Origin: Hyphomicrobium sp. ghe19
Lineage (GTDB): Bacteria; Pseudomonadota; Alphaproteobacteria; Rhizobiales; Hyphomicrobiaceae
Length of the DNA stretch: 64,000 nucleotides
Direction: 5' to 3'
Assembly (NCBI RefSeq): GCF_902712875.1
Contig: NZ_LR743509.1
Span: 1,550,001 to 1,614,000, forward strand
In this document: positions 1 through 9,266 of the stretch, in pieces
Position numbering within the stretch: position 1 is the first letter of the stretch
Layout of the letters: the number at the start of each line of letters is the position of its first letter
The notes under the pieces: model-generated
What the model saw: the letters and a program-made list of their open reading frames with translations, nothing else
Database searches by the model: none
Told to the model about the DNA's origin: nothing
Made by a program: the position numbers and the translations under genes

Positions 1-1429
1 GCTCTCCCTCACCAACAAATCGAACCCGGCACGGTTCAAGCAGGGCGGCTCGGCTCAGCTTCTGAACTGCTACGTCGAGGAGATCGGCAAGGAAGGCAAA
101 GTCCCGTGGGCGATCTATGCCTCTGATGGCCTGCAGGGTCTTTTGCAGGTGCAGGGAGGTAACGGTGGATGCCGGGCGGGCATCGCCGTCGACGGCGTTC
201 TCTACTTCGTTTGCGGAACCCAGCTGCATACGTTCCAACTGAACGGCACAGACACCCTTATCGGGTCCATGAACATCGATATCGCAGCGCCGGTGTTTAT
301 CCAGCGCAATCGCCGTGTCCCGCCTGATGTCATGGTCGTCTGCGGTGGGCTTGGGTACTATTCGAGGGCTGGTGTTCTCTCGCAGATCACGGATCCGGAT
401 TTTCTCGCCGCCATCACGATGGATTTCTCTGACGGGTATTTCGTCATCTCGAGCGCGCTGTCGCAGTGGGCTATCGGCTCAATAGACGACGCGGCGAACT
501 GGGACGGTCTTGACGTAGCAACGGCGGATTCCAATCCTGACTCTCTCGTCAGGGTCGGCGCCATGCAGGGCAATGTCATGCTGTTCGGTGAGCGCTCAAC
601 GGAAATCTGGTCCGATGTCGGCAATGCGGATTTCGCCTACACACGTGGCCCGGTCCTTGAAATCGGCATGCTGCCAGGCGCTTCGAACTCTCTTGCAACG
701 GTTGAACAATCCCTTTGCTGGGTGGCCCATGACCGGACCGTACGTATGCTCGGACAGGGCTATGACGCACAGAGAATTTCCACGGCGGCAGTCGAGCGGG
801 ACATTCAATCGGTCGAAGACCCCTCGAAGATCAACGCCACGTCCTGGGTTTCAAACGGGCACACGTTCTACAAGATAACCTGCCCGGATTGGACCTGGGT
901 CTACGATACCACGGTGAGCGCTAAATTCGGCGAGCCGGTCTGGCATAAGAGACAGACCAACGGGCGCCCGGACTGGCGGGTGTCGTTCGTGGTGCAGCTC
1001 GGAGAAAAGCTCATCGCAGGCGATGCAGACCGGCCGATCCTCTATGAAATGAGCCCGGCGTTTTTCGACGATGCGGGCGATCCGCTGATCTCGACCGTCG
1101 TTCTGCCGCCGGTCCATGCCTTTCCCTACAAGACGACGCATCACGCGCTTTATATCGATGCAGAACGCAATGTGGGATCGGGTCAGGGACGGCCGCAAGA
1201 CGTCGACCCGGAGATGATTGTCGACTGGTCGGACGACGACGGCAACACGTTCAAGACACCGCGAACGATCAGCCTCGGACAACAGGGCTCGAAGCTCAAA
1301 CGCATTCAGCCGCTGATGCGATTGGGACAAGCGGGTCCGAATGGCCGAGTGTATCGAGCCTCGTGGTCGGCGAAAGTCGCGCGCGCGCTTTATCAGTGTA
1401 GCGCCGATATTGAGAAGAATACAGTCTGA
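1..1429 (+). CDS. P22 gp10-like packaged-DNA stabilization protein (5' partial)
   Basis: The frame is open from base 2 to the stop at 1427-1429, so the gene begins before the window; a TTG at 143 is only an internal codon. The visible 475 residues resemble the phage stabilisation family (P22 gp10, the hub that plugs the portal after packaging). Similarity lies in the early CYV/ALYxxDGLQ-type region, the motif around DGYFVISSAL, the block MLFGERSTEIW followed by GNADF, and QGYDAQRIST near the middle. It is the first gene of an ATGA-overlapping late operon, which fits a head-completion role. The family call comes from remembered alignments, not a search. Confidence 0.75.
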   Translation, partial: LSLTNKSNPARFKQGGSAQLLNCYVEEIGKEGKVPWAIYASDGLQGLLQVQGGNGGCRAGIAVDGVLYFVCGTQLHTFQLNGTDTLIGSMNIDIAAPVFIQRNRRVPPDVMVVCGGLGYYSRAGVLSQITDPDFLAAITMDFSDGYFVISSALSQWAIGSIDDAANWDGLDVATADSNPDSLVRVGAMQGNVMLFGERSTEIWSDVGNADFAYTRGPVLEIGMLPGASNSLATVEQSLCWVAHDRTVRMLGQGYDAQRISTAAVERDIQSVEDPSKINATSWVSNGHTFYKITCPDWTWVYDTTVSAKFGEPVWHKRQTNGRPDWRVSFVVQLGEKLIAGDADRPILYEMSPAFFDDAGDPLISTVVLPPVHAFPYKTTHHALYIDAERNVGSGQGRPQDVDPEMIVDWSDDDGNTFKTPRTISLGQQGSKLKRIQPLMRLGQAGPNGRVYRASWSAKVARALYQCSADIEKNTV

Positions 1430-1884
1430 TGGCTCTGCCAAAGGTCAACCCGCTTCCAACCCCACAAGGGTTTACGACCAAGGAAGGCGGTCTATCGACG
1501 GCAGGTTATCAGTTCCTGCAATCGCTCTATCAAGGTGCCGCGGCCGCTCTGTCGGGCCTCGGTGTCGTTCAGGCCTCGCAAGAAGCCATCGACGTCTCGA
1601 TAGAGTACCCGCAGAACCAAGACTATCCGATCGAGATCAACGCGCCTTATGGTTATACGATCACGCAGGTCGATAGCTATTGCGCCTCGGGTTCCTGCAC
1701 AGCAACCGTCAAGATCGGGACAACGGCGCTCGGCGGCACAGCTAATAGCGTTTCGACCTCTCTGCAAAGCCAGCCGCGAACGTCGGCAAACGTCGTCGCT
1801 GCGGGGAATACGACGAAGGTGACGATCAGTTCCAACAGTGCCTGCAACCGGCTTCGGCTGGTGTTGTGGATTACGCGCACGTGA
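1429..1884 (+). CDS. Small phage tail/virion protein, unknown function
   Basis: 151 residues, starting at the ATG that overlaps the upstream stop (ATGA at 1429), so it is translationally coupled to the gp10-like gene. The second half is rich in Thr, Ser, Ala and Val with alternating hydrophobics, typical of a beta-sandwich structural protein. No signal peptide or membrane segment is visible. Its position between the head-completion gene and the internal virion proteins suggests a tail accessory or head-tail protein, but no family is recognised. Confidence 0.6.
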   Translation: MALPKVNPLPTPQGFTTKEGGLSTAGYQFLQSLYQGAAAALSGLGVVQASQEAIDVSIEYPQNQDYPIEINAPYGYTITQVDSYCASGSCTATVKIGTTALGGTANSVSTSLQSQPRTSANVVAAGNTTKVTISSNSACNRLRLVLWITRT

Positions 1885-2525
1885 GTGTTCGCCGCAGGTC
1901 AATTGTCTACAGCGGGGCGATCCCGAGCATCGTCTATACCGATAACGGTCAAGATGCTGGCGCTGTCACGACGCATACGTTCACAGGCAAGTCGATCGGA
2001 GCGGCGTCGCCGACGCGGACCGTTCTCGTACTCGCACGATATTCTTCGACATCCACCACGTTTAGCTGCACGATCGGCGGTAATGCTGCGACCCTCGTGG
2101 CGTCGTTCAGTCTCGGGACTGCGACCCATCTCCGTTTATTCGCGCTCAACGTTCCGACAGGAACCACGGCGACGATCGTCACCACGTCAAATGCTTCGGG
2201 CGACGTCTTCATCGCAGTCGCAGCAGCCTACGATCTGTTGAGCACGACGCCGACAGCTACCAATGGCGTGTATTCGGGCGCGAGCTCGCCGACAGCAGAT
2301 CTCAGCCTCAACGTCGCTGCGAATGGCGTCGCCTTTGGATACGCAACATTCAATACGTCCGGGACCTTCGTTTGGACCGGCATGACCGAACAGCTCGACA
2401 CTACCATTTCCTCCATCAGCCACACAGTCGCGACGTACACCGCCACGGGAGCGCAGTCGCCGTTGAGCGTCACGGTCACGCGTTCGGCCAACGGCTGCTT
2501 CGGTCTCTCCGCTTCCTTCAGATAG
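1881..2525 (+). CDS. Phage structural protein, Thr/Ser-rich beta protein
   Basis: The preferred start is GTG at 1881, which overlaps the previous stop (GTGA) as in the rest of this operon; a GTG at 1866 in the same frame is the alternative. The roughly 214-residue product is almost entirely small, Thr/Ser/Ala/Val-rich residues in a beta-type pattern without Cys clusters or membrane segments. This composition and its place in the late operon point to a tail or virion surface protein. The exact role is not recognised. Confidence 0.6.
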   Translation: MSVRRRSIVYSGAIPSIVYTDNGQDAGAVTTHTFTGKSIGAASPTRTVLVLARYSSTSTTFSCTIGGNAATLVASFSLGTATHLRLFALNVPTGTTATIVTTSNASGDVFIAVAAAYDLLSTTPTATNGVYSGASSPTADLSLNVAANGVAFGYATFNTSGTFVWTGMTEQLDTTISSISHTVATYTATGAQSPLSVTVTRSANGCFGLSASFR

Positions 2526-2535
2526 GACAATTCAC

Positions 2536-3180
2536 ATGGGCTTTTTCGGGTCATTCATGGGCTCTGATCAGGCACGGGACATCTCCCGCGCTAACAGACA
2601 AGCCACGACCGCTCTCGATAACGGTTACAACCAGTCGCAGGGCTATTACGATCAAGCCGCGGGTTCATACGATCCCTATGTCCAGACTGGCCAGGCCGCG
2701 AACACCTTCTATGGCAACGCGCTCGGGCTCAACGGTGACGAAGCGAGAGCCGGTGCACAGAACACGATAACCTCCGATCCCTTGTGGTCGGGACAGTTCG
2801 CGCAAGATTCAAACAACGTTCTCAAAAGCATGAACGCGCGGGGCCTCAATGGCTCGGGCGCAGCGGCTCTCGCGGGTCAACGCCAGCTCTATGCCAACTA
2901 CGGCAATGCTCTGGATCGTTATGCCGGTCTCGGAGCGCAAGGCCTTCAGGCAACCGGTGCAAAAGCAGGCGTTCTGCAAGGGCAGGGCGACAACGCTTAC
3001 GGCTACGGCGCGACGAAGGCCAATCAGGCCATTCAGTATGGCAATGCACTCGCGGCCAACCGGAACACAGGTCTGAACAACATCCTAGGCGTGCTCGGGA
3101 CAGCGTCAAGGTTCGTCAATCCGATGAACGCACTCTCTGGCGGCTATACCGGTACGACCGCAGCGCAGGGAGGGCGTTAA
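2536..3180 (+). CDS. Probable internal virion / DNA-ejection protein (small)
   Basis: 214 residues, starting with MGFFGSFMGSDQA and rich in Gln, Asn, Ala, Gly and Tyr, predicted largely helical. In P22-like phages the genes after the tail-hub module encode the ejection proteins (gp7, gp20, gp16), and this gene has the matching position and low-complexity character. Sequence similarity to gp7 is not evident to me, so the role is inferred from synteny only. It is followed after one base by the next late gene. Confidence 0.5.
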   Translation: MGFFGSFMGSDQARDISRANRQATTALDNGYNQSQGYYDQAAGSYDPYVQTGQAANTFYGNALGLNGDEARAGAQNTITSDPLWSGQFAQDSNNVLKSMNARGLNGSGAAALAGQRQLYANYGNALDRYAGLGAQGLQATGAKAGVLQGQGDNAYGYGATKANQAIQYGNALAANRNTGLNNILGVLGTASRFVNPMNALSGGYTGTTAAQGGR

Positions 3181-3181
3181 C

Positions 3182-4585
3182 TTGGCCAACTACTTCGCTC
3201 CGCTCGCCGCGCCGCAGATCCGCAACGCGCTCGTCGACTTCTCTCCGGTCAATAATGCGCTCGATGGCTGGCGTGCCCAAGGCAATGCGGACAGGCAGTT
3301 CGGGCTCGAACAAAAGGCGAGCCAGCGCGCGGATGAATCTCTCGGCCTGCAAAAGCAGACGACGGCCGCTCAGCTGAAGAACTCCGGCCTCGAGTACGAG
3401 CAGAACCTAGCCAAGGCCTACGGAGGATGGGCACAGACGATTGCAGGTAATCCAGACCCGACCGCGCGCGCGACGATGGCTAAGGCCATGTTCGACTCCC
3501 ACCCGGAATTCGGGAGCGCCCTGACGAAGCACGGCATCGATCCAAACGATACCGACAACGCCCTGAAGTTCATCACCTCAGAAGCGCAAGGGTATCAGAA
3601 CCCTCAGGATGTCCGGTTGCGCAATGCGCAGATCGCTGGCGCCGAAGGTGAGAACGCCATGCGCGGCAAGCAGTTCACGACCGTCGGACGCGATGTCTAC
3701 GGTCAGCCGACCTACGGCGTGGTCGATCTTACCAAGCCGAACGGCGGCCTACCGCAGCAGCAGGCGGCAACCGGGCAACCCTTGCAGCCAACCCCGCAAG
3801 GCGCGTCGGGAGAGGACTATCTCAAAACCCTACCGAAGCCGATGGCCGATCAGGTCAAGGCGATCGCGGAAGGACGCATTCCGATCCCGGGCGGCTTCGC
3901 GCTGAAAACGCCCTACTGGCAGCAGATGATGACGCACATCAGCCAGTACGACCCAACGTTCGACGCTGTGAACTATAACGCTCGCGCGAAGACGCGGAAC
4001 GATTTCACGTCAGGCAAGAGCGCACAGAACATCACGTCGTTTAACACCGCGATCGGGCATTTGGACGAACTCGACCACGCAATCGATGGCCTCGACAATT
4101 CGGATTATACGGCGGTCAATGCCGCGACCAACGCCACGTCGGGTGTCAATGCAGATCGCGCCAAGAGGCTTGCTGCTTTCAACACCGCCAGAAACGCCGT
4201 CGTCGAGGAACTGACGCGCGCGTTCAAGGGAACAGGCGGCTCTTTGACGGAAGTGCAGGAGTGGGAAAAGCTGATCGACCCGAAGGCCTCGCCGGCCGCT
4301 CTGAAGCAGACAGTAAAAACAGCGGTGAACCTGCTGGCCAGCCGCATCGATTCCGTCGGCGAGCAATACAGCAAGGGGATGGGGACGACGGCCGATCCGG
4401 TGAAGCTGTTGTCGTCGAAGGCGCAGAAGACCTGGAAAAAATGGAACCCCGATGCAGAACCCGAGCAGCCGGCGGCGAGCGGCGCCCCCCGCGCCACGGT
4501 TCCGCAGCCCGGGGAAGTTCGCGACGGCTTTCGCTTCAAGGGTGGCAACCCGGGTGATCGGAACAGTTGGGAGCCCGTGCAATGA
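3182..4585 (+). CDS. Probable internal virion / DNA-transfer protein (467 aa)
   Basis: Starts at TTG 3182, one base after the previous stop. The first 120 residues are Gln/Ala-rich and coiled-coil-like. The central part (about residues 230-400) is helical with a conserved-looking block around NITSFNTAIGHLDEL. The C-terminus ends in a short motif (RFKGGNPGDRNSWE) that I recall from other phage virion proteins. The middle position in a three-gene set suggests the counterpart of an ejection protein such as P22 gp20, by context rather than by alignment. Its stop overlaps the next start (ATGA). Confidence 0.5.
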   Translation: MANYFAPLAAPQIRNALVDFSPVNNALDGWRAQGNADRQFGLEQKASQRADESLGLQKQTTAAQLKNSGLEYEQNLAKAYGGWAQTIAGNPDPTARATMAKAMFDSHPEFGSALTKHGIDPNDTDNALKFITSEAQGYQNPQDVRLRNAQIAGAEGENAMRGKQFTTVGRDVYGQPTYGVVDLTKPNGGLPQQQAATGQPLQPTPQGASGEDYLKTLPKPMADQVKAIAEGRIPIPGGFALKTPYWQQMMTHISQYDPTFDAVNYNARAKTRNDFTSGKSAQNITSFNTAIGHLDELDHAIDGLDNSDYTAVNAATNATSGVNADRAKRLAAFNTARNAVVEELTRAFKGTGGSLTEVQEWEKLIDPKASPAALKQTVKTAVNLLASRIDSVGEQYSKGMGTTADPVKLLSSKAQKTWKKWNPDAEPEQPAASGAPRATVPQPGEVRDGFRFKGGNPGDRNSWEPVQ

Positions 4586-6243
4586 CCGGACCCTGGGAAG
4601 CCTTTCAGGACGCGCCGGCTGCCGATCCCAAAGCCGATGGGCCATGGTCGCAGTTTCATCCCGAGAGCGGCGAGCCCATGTCATGGGGGAGCGTCGCCGG
4701 ACAGGCGATCAGCAACTTGCCTGGCTCAGCCTATAACATGGCGGCCGGGATTGCCCACACCGTCATGCATCCGATCGATACGGCACAGGGCCTCTATGAC
4801 GTCGGCAAGGGCGCGGTTTCGAAAGCTGCCGGCGCCGTCGGTGTTCCACAAGATCCCGAGGCCAAGGCACAGCGCGAGCAAGCCCTGAACGGTGTCATCG
4901 ATTTCTTCAAGGACCGTTACGGCGGGGTGGAGAACTTCAAGCATACGCTGGCGACCGATCCGGCGGGCGTAGCGATGGATCTTTCAACCATCCTGACGGG
5001 CGGGGAAGGCGTGCTCGCACGCCTTCCTGGCGCGACGCGAGCGGCGAATGCGGTGGGGGATGCGGCACGGGTTACGAACCCGGTAAACCTCGCGAGCAAG
5101 GTCGTTTCCAACGTGGGCGACCGGGTGATCGCGCCCGTTATTGGCGAGACGACGGGCGTTGGGGCGGCTCCTATTCGTCAAGCCGCGCGCGCGGGGTACG
5201 AAGGGAACACGACATTCACCGACAACATGCGCGGCAACGTTCCGATGTCGGATACCGTCGATATGGCGCAGAACGCGGTCGGGCAGATGCGCCGTGACCG
5301 AGGAGCGGCGTATCGCAAGAACATGGATGCCATCGATGAAGGCGATAAATACGGGTACATCCTGAGCTACAAACCTATCGATGACGCCGTCACGAAGGCG
5401 CACGATATGGTCTATTTCAACGGCCTCTCGAAAAGCGACGCCGCGGCCGAAACGCTCAACAAAATTAGGTCCAAGATCGACGAATGGGGCGGCGGCTGGG
5501 GCAGTGAAGCGATGCAGGCGAAGGGGCCGGAATGGGTCGAAGCTGCTCGGAAGTACCGATCGGTTGAGGGCGTCGACGCTCTGAAACAAGCCATCGGAGA
5601 AATCCGGCAGACAACCAAGCCGGGAACGTTAGAGAGACGGGTCGCAGATAGCGTCTATAACGCGACCAAATCATCCATTGTAGAACAGGCGCCGGAATAT
5701 GCGGCGGCGATGAAGGGTTATGCGACAGCCTCCGATAAGATCGATGAGCTGACCAAGACCTTCTCGCTCGGGGAGAAGGCCAGCACCGACACGGCTCTCC
5801 GCAAGCTCCAATCTACGACGCGCAACAACGTCAATACCAACTACGGAGAGCGCACCAGGCTGCTGGACGATCTCGCTCAATATGAGCCGGATTTGCCAAA
5901 CGCGTTGGCAGGGCAATCGCTGAGCTCGCCAACGCCGCGCGGGCTAGCGAAACTGGGTGCTATCGGTATCGGAGGGGGCGGCGTAGCGATGCACGGTCTG
6001 CCGGCCCTTGCAAACCCAGGAACGTTAGCCGCTCTTCCGTTCTTTTCGCCACGACTGGTAGGAGAAGCAGCCTACGCCGGCGGCCGCGTGGGAAATGCCC
6101 TGATGCCAGCGGCGCAATACATCCCGGATGCGGTGAAGGCTGGTTACATCGTGAACGCGCTCGCAGGCCGGCCGCAGAACAGCCTGAGAGGCGGCATCGG
6201 TCCCCGTTACGACGAGAACGGCAATCTCCGGCCAGGTCATTGA
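4582..6243 (+). CDS. Probable DNA-ejection/virion protein (553 aa)
   Basis: Start chosen at ATG 4582 because it overlaps the preceding stop (ATGA); an in-frame TTG 15 bases earlier is less likely. The N-terminal half has an amphipathic Gly/Ala-rich stretch (about residues 30-180, including ISNLPGSAYNMAAGIAHTV) that could insert into membranes. The middle is long helical sequence, and a Gly/Ala/Pro hydrophobic stretch lies near residues 450-530. This mix of membrane-active and helical segments, last in the ejection set, fits a P22 gp16-like role. No catalytic motif is visible. Confidence 0.5.
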   Translation: MTGPWEAFQDAPAADPKADGPWSQFHPESGEPMSWGSVAGQAISNLPGSAYNMAAGIAHTVMHPIDTAQGLYDVGKGAVSKAAGAVGVPQDPEAKAQREQALNGVIDFFKDRYGGVENFKHTLATDPAGVAMDLSTILTGGEGVLARLPGATRAANAVGDAARVTNPVNLASKVVSNVGDRVIAPVIGETTGVGAAPIRQAARAGYEGNTTFTDNMRGNVPMSDTVDMAQNAVGQMRRDRGAAYRKNMDAIDEGDKYGYILSYKPIDDAVTKAHDMVYFNGLSKSDAAAETLNKIRSKIDEWGGGWGSEAMQAKGPEWVEAARKYRSVEGVDALKQAIGEIRQTTKPGTLERRVADSVYNATKSSIVEQAPEYAAAMKGYATASDKIDELTKTFSLGEKASTDTALRKLQSTTRNNVNTNYGERTRLLDDLAQYEPDLPNALAGQSLSSPTPRGLAKLGAIGIGGGGVAMHGLPALANPGTLAALPFFSPRLVGEAAYAGGRVGNALMPAAQYIPDAVKAGYIVNALAGRPQNSLRGGIGPRYDENGNLRPGH

Positions 6244-6245
6244 GA

Positions 6246-6416
6246 TCAGGCTTTGAATATCAGTGACGCGACGTAGGCGATCACCAGCCCACTGATCAGG
6301 CCTTTCTGAAACTCTGCCGGCGCCTCAAAGAACGGCGCCAAGGAATACCACGCGAGCCCCGCGAGCACGGCGTACCCCAGAGCCCTTCCGAGAGCCTCTG
6401 CGATTCGATCGAACAT
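6246..6416 (-). CDS. Small two-helix membrane protein, antisense to the phage late operon
   Basis: A 56-residue reading frame fills the only gap in the late operon, on the opposite strand. It starts at ATG 6414-6416 after a GGGGGT ribosome-binding-like run and ends at the TGA read at 6248-6246. It encodes a short charged N-terminus (MFDRIAEALGRA), a hydrophobic helix (about residues 13-29), a Pro-containing turn and a second helix (about residues 39-54). Size and topology resemble small holins or antiholins, but nothing proves that. The clean fit between the two flanking genes argues it is real. Confidence 0.5.
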   Translation of the reverse strand: MFDRIAEALGRALGYAVLAGLAWYSLAPFFEAPAEFQKGLISGLVIAYVASLIFKA

Positions 6417-6432
6417 CTAGGACCCCCATCCC

Positions 6433-7791
6433 ATGGCAGACTCGGTAGCGGTATTTCCCCCTGGTTACAGATTAACCGACTCTGCAACCGGTGCGCCGAT
6501 CTCCGGTGCAACCATAGCATTCTTCGATGCTGGGACAACCAATCCGCAGCCGGTATTTGCGGACAAGGATCTCACCGTCCCGCTCGGAACATCCGTCGTT
6601 ACAGATGCGCTTGGGTGTCCGACCTCGGATGGTTCAGCAAAGACAGATATTTTCGTGGGCACGGCCTCCTATAAGGCTGTGATTACCGATGCCAGCGGTG
6701 TCGTCATCGAAACCAAGGACAATAGGCCGGGCGCCGTTGTTTCCGCGGCGTCGGTCAATGTCGCTGTTACGGCGCTCTTTCCCGTCGTTACCAAGTCCCT
6801 GAACTACACCGTCCTCCAGACCGATCAGAATACGATCTTCCCCGTCAACTGCTCGAGCGGCAACGTCACGATCACCTTGCCATCCGCCGTTCCGGGCACA
6901 GGAACTGGCAACGTTTCGGCGGCGGGCTGGGGGATCAAGATCCAGCACGCCGGGTCGGCAAACCGGGTTATCATCGTCGTCGCGTCAGGGTCAGGCCAGA
7001 CCATTTCGGAAGGATCCAAATCCTTCGGCGGTCAATATGTTCTCTCGCTCAATGGCGAAGACATCGAACTCGAATCCGATGGCGGCAATTGGCGCGTGTC
7101 GTCCCATACGCCGCCATTCCTCGTGAATGCCCAGGGTGTCATTCCGGTCGTTTCTAGGTTGGCGGCGTCGCCCGGCTCACCCTCTGCGGGGCAGATTTAT
7201 CTCCTCACCGGTACGGGCGGATCGTGGTCGTCGTTCGCGACGGGTGATCTCGCGCTTTATACCGGCGCCGCCTGGGTGAACTTCACACCCTATTCAAACT
7301 GCGGGTGGATCGCATGGGTTCAGGGTGAGAACCGCCGGTATACGTACATCACTTCGACTTGGACGATCGACAGCGCAACCGATAGCGCGCCAGGCATCCA
7401 GCAGAATGCCGTCCAGGCGGATATGGAGGCGGCCTCCTCCACCACCACTACCGTCACGCCCAACCGGATGAAATTTCATCCTGGCGTCGCCAAGGCCGGG
7501 GCCAGATTCGGCAACTCAGCCGACATCGTTTCGAATTCGAGCTTTGGCGTGACGAGCGTGACCGACAACGGCACCGGTGATGCGACGGTCAACCTCTCGA
7601 TCACGCTGTCTGCGGCTGGCGTTGCGATTCCTCAGGTGGTTACATTCGACACGACCGGAACCGATCTCGGCCCGTGCCGCGTCACGGCCATCACCACGAC
7701 GTCTGTCCGGGTTGAAAACATGATCGCCTCGAACGGTTCGCATAGAGACCCGTCGACCGGCTACAGCTTCATCCTCTTTGGCGATCTATGA
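6433..7791 (+). CDS. Tail fibre/spike protein with DUF2793-like region
   Basis: 452 residues beginning 17 bases after the small antisense gene, with AGGA about 10 bases before the ATG. Residues 8-100 form a domain common at the N-terminus of tail fibres (GYRLTDSATG, then AFFDAGT). Residues 240-310 match the DUF2793 pattern: GSPSAGQIYLL, then a Trp-rich GAAWVNFTP and a GWIAWV segment. The C-terminus is Thr/Val-rich beta sequence, the likely receptor-binding part. Followed by an ATGA-coupled small gene, as usual for fibre and accessory pairs. Confidence 0.7.
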   Translation: MADSVAVFPPGYRLTDSATGAPISGATIAFFDAGTTNPQPVFADKDLTVPLGTSVVTDALGCPTSDGSAKTDIFVGTASYKAVITDASGVVIETKDNRPGAVVSAASVNVAVTALFPVVTKSLNYTVLQTDQNTIFPVNCSSGNVTITLPSAVPGTGTGNVSAAGWGIKIQHAGSANRVIIVVASGSGQTISEGSKSFGGQYVLSLNGEDIELESDGGNWRVSSHTPPFLVNAQGVIPVVSRLAASPGSPSAGQIYLLTGTGGSWSSFATGDLALYTGAAWVNFTPYSNCGWIAWVQGENRRYTYITSTWTIDSATDSAPGIQQNAVQADMEAASSTTTTVTPNRMKFHPGVAKAGARFGNSADIVSNSSFGVTSVTDNGTGDATVNLSITLSAAGVAIPQVVTFDTTGTDLGPCRVTAITTTSVRVENMIASNGSHRDPSTGYSFILFGDL

Positions 7792-8105
7792 CGCGGGAGA
7801 GGATCTTGACGACGCTTCCGACAGGAGGCGTTGCGATCACGTGCCCGGCTGAGGAATTCATCGGGTTGCTGCTGTTTCACCGTCTCGCAGCGGGGCGGCG
7901 AGAGGCCATCGAATTCATCGCGGAGCGGGATTGTCGCCATCTCGGGACGGCCATCGCGATCGTCGACGTGGATGAGATCCCAACGGATCGCACGCATCGG
8001 AACGCTTGGAGAAGGTCAGCCAACGGCGGTCCGATCTGGATTTGCGAGACTGCCGCACAAGCAATCGACGAACAAAGGATGTGGGACGCCTATGAGAGAA
8101 CCTGA
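7788..8105 (+). CDS. Hypothetical phage protein downstream of tail fibre
   Basis: 105 residues, coupled to the fibre gene by an ATGA overlap. It contains a short block (DEIPTDRTHRNAWR, about residues 62-75) that I recall from conserved small tail-region proteins of alphaproteobacterial phages. It could be a fibre-assembly or connector protein. No catalytic or membrane features are visible, so function is unassigned. Confidence 0.6.
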   Translation: MTRERILTTLPTGGVAITCPAEEFIGLLLFHRLAAGRREAIEFIAERDCRHLGTAIAIVDVDEIPTDRTHRNAWRRSANGGPIWICETAAQAIDEQRMWDAYERT

Positions 8106-8463
8106 AGAGATGGGCTGGTACGCGGAGCTTGGCGAAGACGGTGAGCCCCGTGCGGTGCACGGCATTAAACATCTGATGCCGGAAGGATCTGTAGAGATCA
8201 CGGAAGCCCAGGCGCGGGAGATTTCAGCCCAGGTCCGCGCACGAGAGGTCAAAGAGATCAAGCAGCTCGCAACCGGCCCGATCCCGGAGCACGAGCCCGT
8301 CGATCTGCAACCCGTCCTCGACGACATCGCAAGGGTCAAAGAGCAGATCCTTGAACATGCGGATCTCCACGACAAGCACGAGAAAACCTTTGTCGAGATC
8401 AAACGGAATACCGCAGCAGCCATCGCACAGGTGACTGAAGGCATTGGGGATAAGCAGGGATGA
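8092..8463 (+). CDS. Hypothetical phage protein, helical
   Basis: 123 residues. The start at ATG 8092 gives a 14-base overlap with the upstream gene and drops a meaningless Arg/Ser-rich extension seen if the frame is read from further upstream. The product is acidic and helical, with a coiled-coil-like second half (about residues 65-115, rich in Glu, Lys, His and Ile). It ends at the ATGA junction with the endolysin, so it belongs to the late operon. Function not recognised. Confidence 0.6.
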   Translation: MREPEEMGWYAELGEDGEPRAVHGIKHLMPEGSVEITEAQAREISAQVRAREVKEIKQLATGPIPEHEPVDLQPVLDDIARVKEQILEHADLHDKHEKTFVEIKRNTAAAIAQVTEGIGDKQG

Positions 8464-9266
8464 AGATCAGCGATTCCGGCCGCGAGCGTATCCAGGGATA
8501 CGAGGGCTATCACGATCCTCTTCCTGATGGCTCCTGCAAGGCTTACCAGCGCGTCTATCACGGCAAGCTCGATGTTCCCACAATAGGCTGGGGCTGCACC
8601 GAGGGCGTGAAGATGGGGATGATTTGGTCCCGTCAGCAGGCCGAAGACGCTTTCAGCAAAGAGCTTTCGAAGTTCGAAGACGCGGTGACCCGGCTCGTCA
8701 CGGTGCCGATGACCCAGAACGAATTCGATGCGCTCGTTTCGCTTGCGTACAACATCGGGATTGGTGGGAAGGGGAAGGGTGAGAAGCCGGGGTTCTCGAC
8801 CTCGAGCGTTCTCTCTCGTCTCAACAAGGGTGACCGTGTAGGCGCTGCCAAGGCCTTCCACCTTTGGAACAAGGCTGGTGGTGGAGTCGTCGACGGACTG
8901 GTGCAGCGGCGCGCGTCGGAAGCATCCCTGTTTCAGAAGCCCGTCTCAGCGCCGTCTAAACCGTCGATGCCGCAGACCGTGTCAGAGAGCAAAGAGAAGC
9001 CTTCCCGTTCCAAGGTCGCGGTGCTCGCCGGGTCTGCGGTAGCAGCGGTCTCTCAGGTCGCATCGACCGATCCCGTTGGAACAGCAGAGCAGGCGCTCTC
9101 GACCGGCAACCGCGTCCGTAGCGTCGCCCGCGGCTCTCACGAACTCAGCATGTGGGCGTTCTCGCTTGCTGACTGGCCGTACCTCCTGGGCGGAGCGGTC
9201 GCGGCCGGTGGCCTCTACTGGTTCCTGTGCCATTACCTGCCGAGCAAACAAGGAACCCCATCATGA
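8460..9266 (+). CDS. Phage endolysin, GH24 lysozyme with C-terminal membrane region
   Basis: 268 residues. The N-terminal 160 residues are a glycoside hydrolase family 24 (T4/P1 lysozyme-type) domain: catalytic Glu15 in the QGYEG motif, a TIGWG motif with Thr41 after an unusually long loop, and the NEFDALVSLAYNIG helix-turn-helix typical of the family. It would cut peptidoglycan between MurNAc and GlcNAc. After a Ser/Lys/Pro linker come a small hydrophobic stretch (residues ~180-195) and a strong transmembrane segment (~237-258), so the protein is probably membrane-tethered at its C-terminus. Followed by spanin genes, completing a lysis cassette. Confidence 0.9.
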   Translation: MKISDSGRERIQGYEGYHDPLPDGSCKAYQRVYHGKLDVPTIGWGCTEGVKMGMIWSRQQAEDAFSKELSKFEDAVTRLVTVPMTQNEFDALVSLAYNIGIGGKGKGEKPGFSTSSVLSRLNKGDRVGAAKAFHLWNKAGGGVVDGLVQRRASEASLFQKPVSAPSKPSMPQTVSESKEKPSRSKVAVLAGSAVAAVSQVASTDPVGTAEQALSTGNRVRSVARGSHELSMWAFSLADWPYLLGGAVAAGGLYWFLCHYLPSKQGTPS

